Shown here piece after piece: positions 56,267-64,000 of a DNA stretch of 64,000 bases. Both the position numbers and the translations under genes were made by a program. The notes below the pieces were generated by a model, which searched no databases, was not told the DNA's origin, and saw only the letters and a program-made list of their open reading frames with translations. How positions within the stretch are numbered: position 1 is the stretch's first letter; the number at the start of each line of letters is the position of its first letter. The stretch is from NCBI GenBank assembly GCA_028698305.1, contig JAQVDN010000002.1, forward strand, positions 62,001 to 126,000, written 5' to 3'. This DNA comes from Candidatus Altimarinota bacterium. Its GTDB lineage: Bacteria > Patescibacteriota > Gracilibacteria > BD1-5 > UBA6164.

Positions 56267-56300
56267 AACTCTTAATAAAATTAAGAGTTTTATTTTTTTT
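56264..56300 (+). terminator. Terminator of corA
   Basis: AAAACTCTTAAT / ATTAAGAGTTTT hairpin with a T run. Confidence 0.85.
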
Positions 56301-56355
56301 ATTTTGATAAAATAAATATAAATAATAAAATATAAAAAAATAAAAAATAAAGGAT

Positions 56356-57963
56356 ATGAAAAGATTTATTGTATATTATTTTTGTTTACTTTTTTTAATA
56401 GTAAGCCTTATTAACTCAAAAATTTTAAATATGTTTTGAGTTGATTTTTCATATGATTTAAGATGAAGTTTTGAGTTTTTGAAAGTTATGGTTTTCAATA
56501 TAATTAACTCTATTTTTTTAATAATTTATTTCATATATAACTTTAAAAATAAATTAAATTACAATAAATCTTTAAATTTAATCTTTTTTTTATTCATCAT
56601 ATCTATAGCAACTTCTAGTTTTTTTCTAACAAATATATTTTGAAATAATATCAAATGACACGGATTGATTTTTTATACAAATCTAGTTTGATTGTTTATA
56701 GTTCTTATAAATTTAGAAGAAGATACAAAAAAAACTATACTGAAATACATATTATATCTTAGTATAATACCAATTTTATTATCAATAAAAGAATATTTTT
56801 TTTCTAGTATAAATTATATAGATCTAGAAAATAGAGCATTTTGAAATTTTTGACATCCAAATTTTCTAGCCTTTTTTATACTGATTTTTTTACCAATTAT
56901 TTTAAAAAATATAGATAAAAAAGTAAACATATTTCTTTTTATTATTTTTAGTTTCGCATTGTTTTTAAGTAAATCTATTTTATGAATGATATTGTATTTT
57001 TTATATATAATATTTTACATAAAAAATTATCTAAAACCTATATATTTTTATATATTAAATTTATTTATATTTATATTTGTGATTTACTACATAATTGATT
57101 TTTGAATAATAACAAAACTTAATTCATTTATTTCTAGATTTTATATTTGGGAATCAAGTTTAAATATATATTTTTCAAATATAAAATACATATTTTTTGG
57201 TATATGAAATGATAGTTTACAATATGTTTTTGATAATTTTAAATCTCCTTATTTATACATATTTGAAAATATATGATTTACAGCAGATAGAACACATAAT
57301 TATTATTTACAGATACTTATAAATTATTGATTAATCTGATTTAGTTTATTTGTTTATTTTATTATAAAATTATTTAAAAACTCTAAAAAAAATTACTTAT
57401 TTCATAGCATAATATTATCTAGTACTTTTCTATTTTTCAACTTCCCTTCTATTATAAATTATTTATTAGTTATAATCATATTATCTATAATATTAAAACA
57501 AAAAATAATAAATAAAAAAATTGTAGGACTAAAATTATTTTTTATAATTTTTTCTATTTTTTCTATAATTAGTTCTATAATTTATTTAAAAGAAGAAAAT
57601 AATTTACAAGAAAATATAGAAAATAAATCAGAAATACAATTATATAATAATCTAAAAAATGAAGATATAGAATACAAGATATTGAATAGTGAAAAATCAT
57701 ATAAAAATATGTGTTTTGAGCTAACAAGAGAGATAAAAACAGCTGAAAATTATTTTTTTTGTTGAGAGTTATTAAAAAACTTAGATTATCATACATCAAT
57801 ATTGTATTATTCTATATGATTATGAAAATTACCTGATATGCGGAATAAAGATTCAAAATATTATGACAATTTTTTAGTAAGAAAACTCTATAATGAAAAT
57901 AGATTTTTTTCAGAAAAATATAGTGACTTAAAAAATATATTAAACAAGATAGAAAATAAATAA
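56356..57963 (+). CDS. O-antigen-ligase/Wzy-like polysaccharide membrane protein
   Basis: A 535-residue protein with about twelve membrane helices. The Wzy_C-like region shows GHPNFLAFF (about 168), an active-loop stretch RFYIWESSL (about 258) and GFTADRTHNYYLQILINYGLIGF near 310. This matches O-antigen ligases or polymerases that transfer glycan chains to lipid or protein carriers. The C-terminal 140 residues are soluble. A CGG codon (one of two in the window) is at 57841. No other sugar-pathway genes lie beside it. Confidence 0.8.
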
Positions 57964-58022
57964 TTTTTTGATTTTGAAAATACATTATAGTATAATTAAA
58001 TAAATACTATTAATAAAAAAAT

Positions 58023-58451
58023 ATGTTGATATTTTCAAATAAAAATAATGCTTATGAAGAAAAAGAAAAACCTGATATAAATCAACTTTTTTCTGTTTCA
58101 AAAGCTCCTGCTCCAATTTGACCATATAGTAAAGCTTTTTGGGCATGAGAAATGCTTTTTTGTTCAGGACAAATTTGAGTTGATGTAAATACCATGCAAG
58201 TTGTAAATTGATGAATAATTGAAGAAACAAGACAAGCATGTAGAAATATATCATATTTACTTGAAGAATACTGATTATGATTAAAAAATGTAGTTAAAAC
58301 AACTATATATTTAAAAAATATGTGAGATTATGATATAGTAAATAATGTTTACAAAAACTATTTTGTACTTAAACCAGCAAGAACAGTTATAGAAGCTTCT
58401 AGCTTACCAAAAAATGCACTAATAGAAATAGAAGTAATTGCTAAAAGATAA
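58023..58451 (+). CDS. RidA-family protein (imine/enamine deaminase type)
   Basis: A 142-residue RidA/YjgF/Rid protein with an N-terminal extension of about 22 residues. The core has [31 protein letters not shown], then [31 protein letters not shown] and the closing [24 protein letters not shown] with the catalytic Arg. It hydrolyses reactive enamines and 2-aminoacrylate to protect pyridoxal enzymes. It follows the Wzy-like gene by 59 bases and has its own terminator. Confidence 0.92.
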
Positions 58452-58466
58452 AATTGACTTTACGAT

Positions 58467-58506
58467 AAAAATACTAATAATAAAATTAATTATTAGTATT
58501 TTTTTA
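58467..58506 (+). terminator. Terminator of ridA
   Basis: AAAAATACTAATAAT / ATTATTAGTATTTTT stem with a T run. Confidence 0.8.
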
Positions 58507-58516
58507 TTATAAAATT

Positions 58517-59161
58517 ATGAATACATCAAATTATAGTTGAAATATCATACTAACTTGAATGCCATGATCTGGTAAAACAAATATATGAAAAAAACTTGCA
58601 AGAGAGCTTTGAATAAATTTTTGTGATTTTGATGATGATGTCCTTGAAAAGATAACATTAGAAACAGCAGAAGAAGCTATATGAGTTTTAAATCTAAGAA
58701 ATACATGATTAATACCAGAAAATCTATCATATAGAGAAGTAAAAGATTTACTTGAACAATTATGAGATGATAAATTTCTAGAACTTGAATGATTTATGTG
58801 AAAAAATCTAAATTTTGAATATCAAACAGTATTATCAACTTCTGGCAGTTTACCTCTTAGACTTGAAGCGATGTCTCATCTTAAAGAAAAATGAAAAGTT
58901 ATATATATAGATATTCCAATTGAATTAATAATATCAAGACTTGGTGAAATGAAAACGGATAGGATAATATGAATGTGAAATATGACTCTAGAAAAAATAC
59001 TTGAAGATAGAGATCGTTTTTACAGACAAAGTAAGGATTTAAATTTTAAAGTTCCATCTTTTGAAGCAAGGCTTTGAAAAACACAAGAAGAAAGAGATAA
59101 AGAAAAAGAAATAGTTTTTAGAAATTTTATGGAATTTTATAGAGCAAATATTTGAAATTAA
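58517..59161 (+). CDS. Shikimate-kinase-like P-loop kinase
   Basis: A 214-residue small-molecule kinase. The P-loop is GMPGSGKTNIGKKLARELG (about residues 14-32), followed by the Asp-rich FCDFDDDVLEK region as in shikimate kinase, and STSGSLPLR near 112 (the equivalent of the GGG loop). YIDIPIELIISRLG and RDRFYRQ supply the LID-type arginines. It may be shikimate, gluconate or another kinase; no pathway neighbours help. Followed by a structured RNA region. Confidence 0.8.
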
Positions 59162-59239
59162 AATTATTATTATAAATCTCTTAAAAAAATAATCTTTACA
59201 AAAAACAAAAAATAGATAAATTTAGTATTGTAAATAAAA

Positions 59240-59440
59240 GCATTTGAGTGAGCTATCAACTCACGAAGCTGGAGAAAGAAAAGTTTATAAAACTTAGTAG
59301 AATCTCTCGGGGGCGAAATACCTCGTTAAAAAAGTAAAATTAAGTATTGCTTTAGGTGGTAACTTCCTTCTTCGTCAAGACTTCGAAGGACCGAAAGTAT
59401 AAAAAATATGCATTTCAATTTATTGAAATACTTATTTTTT
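59240..59440 (+). ncRNA. Structured RNA with T-box-like antiterminator
   Basis: A GC-richer stretch in an AT-rich gap of 312 bases. It contains hairpins at 59248-59264 (GTGAG / CTCAC), 59281-59295 and about 59308-59325 (CGGGG / CCTCG). At 59350-59397, stem CTTTAGG / CCGAAAG, an 8-base bulge TGGTAACT and stem TCCTTC / GAAGGA reproduce the layout of the T-box antiterminator, whose bulge pairs with the tRNA 3' end. A terminator-like hairpin (ATTTCAAT / ATTGAAAT) and T run follow at about 59412-59440, then the gene at 59474. Assignment is tentative. Confidence 0.5.
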
Positions 59441-59473
59441 ATACTTTTTATTATTTTATAATTTATACTTATT

Positions 59474-59707
59474 ATGAAAGAAGCAGAATTATATACAAAT
59501 TATTTATCAAAACTAGAAGAAGCTCTAGTTCAAGAAAATATGGACAATATAGATTATATAGTTGAAACTCTTTATACAAGTTGATTAAATGAAAATGATA
59601 TGGATAAGATAGATGATATTCTTCATGAAGCAACTTTATTTTTAGAATTTGGTGAAGAAGAATACAAAGAAACAGCTCTTGATTTAATAAGTGATTTTAA
59701 AAACTAA
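59474..59707 (+). CDS. Hypothetical protein, 77 residues
   Basis: A very acidic, all-helical small protein (EAELYTNYLSKLEEALVQEN, then DDILHEATLFLEFGEEEYKE). No signal or membrane segment. It is the first gene after the T-box-like RNA and 11 bases before the CYTH gene, so the RNA may control both. Family not recognised. Confidence 0.65.
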
Positions 59708-59718
59708 AAATAAAATAA

Positions 59719-60288
59719 ATGCATATTGAAATAGAAAAAAAATATACTTTTAGAATTGATGATTATGAAAAGATAGTTGCTAATTGTAAAAGGATTTGAA
59801 CAGAAGAACTAAAAGATTATTACTTAGATACCCCAGATTATAAGCTATTTAAAGCCATGTATTATCTGAGAATGAGAAATGGTATTTATGAACTTAAAAT
59901 AACAAGAATAAACTATGAAACAAATCTAGTTATTTCAGATGAGATAATTTGAGATGAAAATATAGATGAAGTACTTAAAAAAGAATTCAATATAACAATA
60001 GATGATACTATTTGAGCTATTTTTATAGATACAAGTAGAGAAAAATTTGAATACAATTTGTGATGAGAAACTATAAATATAGATATAGATAGTTTTCAAT
60101 ACTGAAAAAGGTATGAAATAGAAGTTATTTCAGAAACAAAAACAGAAGATGAAGTAAATGATTTAATAGAAGATTTTAGAAAAAAAATTGGTCTTGAATC
60201 AACTTTTGATATAGAAAATTCTGGAAAAGCTCTAGTTTGTGCTAGAAATCAAAATATGGAAGTATATGAAATACTTAAAAATCAATAA
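59719..60288 (+). CDS. CYTH-domain enzyme (adenylate cyclase class IV/thiamine-triphosphatase type)
   Basis: A 189-residue protein with the CYTH tunnel fold. The signature EIEKKY is at residues 4-9, and DYYLDTPDYKLFKAMYYLRMRNGIYELKITR (about 35-65) supplies the basic tunnel residues. A later acidic strand NIDIDSFQYGKRYEIEVI binds metal. Bacterial members hydrolyse triphosphates or inorganic tripolyphosphate. The substrate is not known. It follows the small acidic gene closely. Confidence 0.85.
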
Positions 60289-60305
60289 TTATTAATTATT
60301 ATAAT

Positions 60306-60560
60306 ATGCAGGAATATATAAAAAAATTATAAGAAGAACCTAGTAGAGAAAATTTAAGTAGAGTTAATTATGAATTATGGAGAGCATCTGATATAGTTGT
60401 AAATTATCATTTTTTGCTTAGTCAAATAACTCAAAAAAAATGAGAAGCTGATACTCCTGAAATAATTAAAATAAAAAGACAAATTGAACAAGAAGAAGCT
60501 TTAATAAAAGAATGTAGAGAAGTTGCAGAAAAAATAAGTGAAGCATTAAGTATAATATAA
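60306..60560 (+). pseudogene. Small gene with in-frame TAA at codon 9
   Basis: Starts ATG at 60306 with MQEYIKKL, then TAA at 60330, after which the same frame is open for 76 codons to TAA at 60558. The second part is a helical protein (SRVNYELWRASDIVVNYHF, then KIKRQIEQEEALIKECREVAEKISEALSII). No alternative ATG opens the second part; a TTG at about 60414 is the only usable start. It may be a decayed gene, a readthrough gene or a base-call error. Composition supports real coding. Confidence 0.45.
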
Positions 60561-60617
60561 CATTTGTCCGCAATGACACTAAACTAAAAAATTGCTCTCC
60601 AAAGTAATTTTTAGAAA

Positions 60618-61112
60618 ATGAAAGAAAATAATTATGCTTTTATTGACACACAAAATATAAATATGTCTTTAAAAGAACAATGATGGAAACTAGATTGGAA
60701 AAGATTTAGGATATATTTAAATGATAAATATAAAATTAATAAAGCTTATTTATTTTTATGATATATTCCTTGAAATCAAGAATTGTATAACTTCTTACAA
60801 GAAGCTTGATTTATAATTGTTTTTAAAGATGTTTTAGAATTAAAATCTTGAAAAATAAAGTGAAATGTTGATGCAGAACTAGTATTAGAAACTATGATTC
60901 ATATATGAAAATATGATAAAGCAACAATAATAAGTTGAGATTGAGATTTTGCTTGTTTAATAAAACATTTAATAAAAGAATCTAAACTTAAAAAACTTAT
61001 AGTTCCAAATAAAGATAAATATTCAGTTTTTTTAAGAAAAGCTTGAAAAGAAAAAATTGATAGTATAACAAATTTTAGACAAAAAGTTGAGTACAAAAAA
61101 AGGGCCCACTAA
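60618..61112 (+). CDS. NYN-domain (PIN-like) nuclease family protein
   Basis: A 164-residue single-domain protein of the NYN (PIN-like RNase) family. Acidic residues lie in AFIDTQNIN (about residue 9), GNVDAELVLETM (about 84) and the core ISGDGDFACLIKHL (about 105). These form the metal-binding triad in relatives such as LabA/YacP-type RNases. The C-terminal part is basic. It is immediately followed by the strongly structured 61.1-61.5 kb region, which could be a substrate or a partner RNA. Confidence 0.85.
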
Positions 61113-61562
61113 TTAAGCACTAACACTTAATCTTATGGACATCCCCGTCGTAATGACGATATTATTATATCACTTTTTGTGAAAAAGCAAAAAAACTTCT
61201 TACTTTTGTAAAACTATATGTACTTTTGTGACCAAAAGCTACCAAAAGTCCTCAAGGGTTCGAACTTTCGCAGAGAATTGATTTAAGTTTTTTCTATCGT
61301 ATCATGGCGAAATCTCACCCTTAAGAATCCCATTGATACATATCGAAAAAATTTAAAAACAAAAAAACTCATAGAAATGTACTGGTGTCTTAAGGGTTGA
61401 GATAGTGATTACAAGTCGTAAGAAATAAAACTCAGCCAGCTAGTTCGAAAACCCCTAAAACTTTTGCTACCTTTTGGTTACAAAAGTAGAAATTGTTCTC
61501 TTTTGGTGACAAAAGGACAAAGAAAAAAGCTCTCCTAAGCTTTATAATTTAAAAAGAAAAAA
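61113..61562. other. Non-coding structured element downstream of the NYN gene
   Basis: This 450-base gap has no reading frame and is clearly less AT-rich than its surroundings. It holds nested and interleaved inverted repeats. Outer arms are at 61222-61265 and 61443-61487 (about 80% complementary). An inner hairpin is at 61283-61307 / 61330-61356, and its loop (61313-61326, TCTCACCCTTAAGA) is complementary to 61388-61402 outside it. It also carries three near-identical CTTTTG-N4-CAAAAG palindromes at 61223, 61471 and 61500, and a CGTC-GTAAT-GACG hairpin at 61147. It could be a large RNA, an immobile element or a DNA site. Confidence 0.8.
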
Positions 61563-62279
61563 ATGAAAACAATAAAAGAATTAAATGAAAAAATATGGTA
61601 TAGAGCAATAAAAGTTATTTATATAATATCTTTTCTAATAATAAACTCCATAATAATTTTTTCTATTACATATGAAACAAATGAAAAAATACACTATGAA
61701 AATGAAGATATAGGTATAGAAATTATTGATAGTATGTATGATTCATTTTATTCTTTTACTGATGAATCTAGAATTAATAATATAATGGATATATATTATA
61801 ATGAATTTTATTCAAATGAAAAATTAGAAATTGAAAATGAATTTAAAAAAATAATAGATGATAAATATGATTGATATATAGAAATAAACAATAATATGTA
61901 TAATAAAATTATTTTTTACATTATAAAATGATATGATGTAAATTTTATAAAAAATAATACTAATTTATTTAATATATCAAAATTATGAAAAATACTTCTT
62001 AAAGGTGATTCTTATATTAAAGAAATTGAAAGTAAATTTTTAGATAAAAAATTAAATATTATAGAAAAAATATATAATAAAAAAGATGATATAATAAAAC
62101 TCAGAGAAATAACACTAAAAAATAAAATAGAATATAGAAATAATTTTATAGTAAAATGGATAATAATTTGATTATTAATAATAATTTTTTGATTAATTAT
62201 AAGTTATTTAGCATTTTTTAAATTAATTAATAGAATTTTTTATTATATTGTTTTATGAAAATTTAACCCAAAAGAATAA
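61563..62279 (+). CDS. Membrane protein of unknown function, 238 residues
   Basis: A protein with a hydrophobic helix near residues 18-40, an acidic extracellular or loop region (about 45-170) rich in Asp, Glu, Asn and Tyr, and two C-terminal helices (about 198-228). Ends basic (KFNPKE). It starts right after the structured element and is followed by a second membrane protein with two bases between them. Neither is recognised. Both are very AT-rich, with Lys, Ile and Asn dominating. Confidence 0.65.
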
Positions 62280-62281
62280 TT

Positions 62282-63139
62282 ATGAATAAACCAATAGAAA
62301 TAAATATAAAGAATATAATAATATTTTTAAAATATTTATTTAAAAAAATGAATAATTTTTTTAATAGAGAAAATACATGATTAGTTATATTTATAATATC
62401 TTTATCATTATGATATAAATATTATAATATAACAGAAAACACAACTAAAATTTTTATAATTTTTTGGTTTTTAATTTTTATATTTTATAATTTATTATTT
62501 AAGTTTAAAGAGACAGAAAGATTTTTAATAAAAAATATATCTATTATTATTTTCTTATCACTATTATTTATTTTCTATAATCAAAATAAATTATGATTAT
62601 CTAATAATGAATTATTTATAATAATATGATGAACTTTTGCTTTCTGGTATTGATATAAAAAATATGAAAGAGATAAAGAATTAGAAATAATAGAAAAATA
62701 TACAAAAAAATATAATGAAATATGAGATAAAAATGATATTAATAATTACAATAAAATATTAGATTTATGGTATGAAGAATTTTATCTATTTAATCAATGA
62801 TATATATCAAAAAATCTTTGGAATGAATGGGAAACATGGATATATATAGATATTTATGAAATAATAAAATATGAAGCTAATAATAATTATAAATGAAACT
62901 TTTTTTATACATTATTTATTAAAAAATATTTACCTTACAATGCTAGTATAAATATAAAAAATGAAAATAATATAAACTTTATAAAATTTATTAAAAATAA
63001 TTTTGATTCATTATTTTATAGTGCAAAAATTATTGGAAAATTAAATATTAAAAATATATATAAAATTAATAAATTAAATATAGATTATTTTGAAAAATTA
63101 AATAAACATATTCCTATTGAAAAATTTAAATTTAAATAA
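62282..63139 (+). CDS. Membrane protein of unknown function, 285 residues
   Basis: Hydrophobic segments at about residues 30-50, 58-75, 88-105 and 112-128 are followed by a charged C-terminal half with helices and aromatic residues (LYEEFYLF, then [16 protein letters not shown]). It overlaps nothing and is two bases after the previous membrane protein, so they are an operon. Not recognised. The operon runs toward ileS, which begins 17 bases later and may be co-transcribed. Confidence 0.65.
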
Positions 63140-63156
63140 ACCTTAACAACCCCCAT

Positions 63157-64000
63157 ATGAATTTTAAAGAAGTAAACCCTCGCCAATCTTTCCCAAAACT
63201 AGAAGAAGAAATCCTATCTTTTTGGAAAGAAAATAAAATATTTGAAAAAAGTATAGAAAATAGAGCTGATGCTCCTGAATTTAATTTCTATGATGGTCCT
63301 CCATTTGCAACTGGGACTCCGCATTATGGTCATATACTTGCTGGTACTATTAAAGATGTGATTCCTAGATACCAAACTATGAACGGTTTTAGAGTTGATA
63401 GAAAATTTGGTTGGGATTGTCACTGATTACCTATTGAAAATATCGTAGAAAAAAAGATGGAAATATCTGGAAAAGACGATATAGAAAAAAGAGTTTGAGT
63501 TTATGAATTCAACGAAGCTTGTAGAAGTAATGTTTTCTGATTTGTAGAAGATTGGAAAAAAACTGTTGATAGAATGGGTAGATGGGTAGATATGGAAAAC
63601 TCATACAAAACTATGGATAGTGATTTTATGGAATCTGTTTGGTGGGTTTATAAATCTCTTTATGATAAATGACTTATCTATGAAGGTCATAGAGTAGTTC
63701 CTTATTGTCCTAGATGTAGTACTCCCCTTTCAAATTTTGAAGTAAATCAATGATATAAAGATAAACAAGATAAAACTGTAACAGTTAAATTTAAAGTAGC
63801 TTGAAGTTCAAATAAATATATACTTGCTTGGACAACTACTCCTTGGACTTTGGTTTCAAATCTAGGACTTGCTGTTTGAACAGAGTTAGATTATAGTGAA
63901 TTATTGGACAAAAAAACATGAGAAACTTATGTTTTAGCAACTGATAGAGTTTGAAGTTATTATAAAAATGCTGAAGATTACACTATTGTAAGAAACTATA
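63157..64000 (+). CDS. ileS: Isoleucyl-tRNA synthetase, N-terminal part
   Basis: The first 281 residues of a class I synthetase charging tRNA-Ile; the gene runs off the window. The start is [28 protein letters not shown]. The HIGH-type motif is PHYGHILAG (about residue 49). HGLPIE follows at about 88-93, and the editing (CP1) domain starts near 180, with a zinc-like CPRCSTPLS at about 185 and the AWTTTPWTL editing motif near 226. The first 89 codons use GGN for every glycine; TGA appears only from HGLP onward. Confidence 0.94.

Noticed and set aside
61113-61562. Insertion sequence
   Set aside because: No transposase frame in any frame and no clear target-site duplication.
1-64000. Treating the many in-frame TGA codons as pseudogenes or frameshifts
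   Set aside because: TGA sits at conserved glycines in nearly every gene, so code 25 explains all of them.

Overview
The window is AT-rich bacterial DNA from a lineage that reads UGA as glycine (translation table 25), which means Gracilibacteria or Absconditabacteria of the Candidate Phyla Radiation. Almost every gene contains in-frame TGA codons, and they fall where families need glycine: the P-loops of the ABC ATPases and PilT, the SDR nucleotide motif, the FtsH helicase end and the IleS 'HGLP' motif. With TGA as Gly the apparently broken frames join into about 60 close-packed full-length genes, and all coordinates below use that code. Arginine is nearly all AGA. CGT and CGC are occasional, CGG was found twice, and CGA was not found.

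Layout. 1-9 kb: end of ftsH, DedA protein, murD, pilT, a prepilin-like protein, ruvC, an odd tRNA with a CCG anticodon, a RelA/SpoT-type synthetase overlapping an ABC-F ATPase. 8.9-15.1 kb: a defence/toxin island on the minus strand with MazF/PemK toxin and antitoxin, a DUF262-HNH protein, an EcoRI-type adenine methyltransferase, a large SMC/ABC-like ATPase and a KTSC protein. An interleaved inverted-repeat element lies inside it. 15.2-25.6 kb: Mn-type pyrophosphatase, RRM RNA-binding protein, HxlR regulator, a two-component system, a Spy-like periplasmic protein, a MacAB-type ABC exporter and a lysozyme-like exported protein. 25.7-33.5 kb: tRNA-Lys(CTT), then a surface-protein cluster of paralogous exported proteins, one with a thrombospondin type 1 repeat, and a 1418-residue LVIVD/LamG-like protein. 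33.6-43.2 kb: ligA, a 0.46 kb orphan structured RNA with its own promoter and terminator, an SDR enzyme, a large unknown exported protein, an NrnA-like DHH phosphoesterase, a HAD protein and pyruvate kinase. 43.2-48.6 kb: an RND efflux operon (AbrB-like regulator, lipoprotein adaptor, pump). 48.7-55.3 kb: lipoprotein, Elp3-like enzyme, NUDIX hydrolase, a second ABC permease/ATPase pair and a TesA-like lipoprotein. 55.3-64 kb: CorA, an O-antigen-ligase-like protein, RidA, a shikimate-kinase-like protein, a T-box-like RNA, a CYTH enzyme, a NYN-domain protein, a strongly structured 450-base non-coding element, two membrane proteins and the 5' part of ileS.

The core genes cover peptidoglycan, DNA repair and recombination, translation quality control and glycolysis. 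The surface, secretion and efflux genes fit a small host-attached cell. The most interesting points are the two interleaved (pseudoknot-capable) inverted-repeat elements, the orphan RNA at 36.1-36.5 kb, the T-box-like RNA at 59.2-59.4 kb, the unusual CCG tRNA together with near absence of CGG codons, and a surface-protein pair with identical N-termini and unrelated C-terminal tails. All calls come from reading the sequence; no database search was possible.
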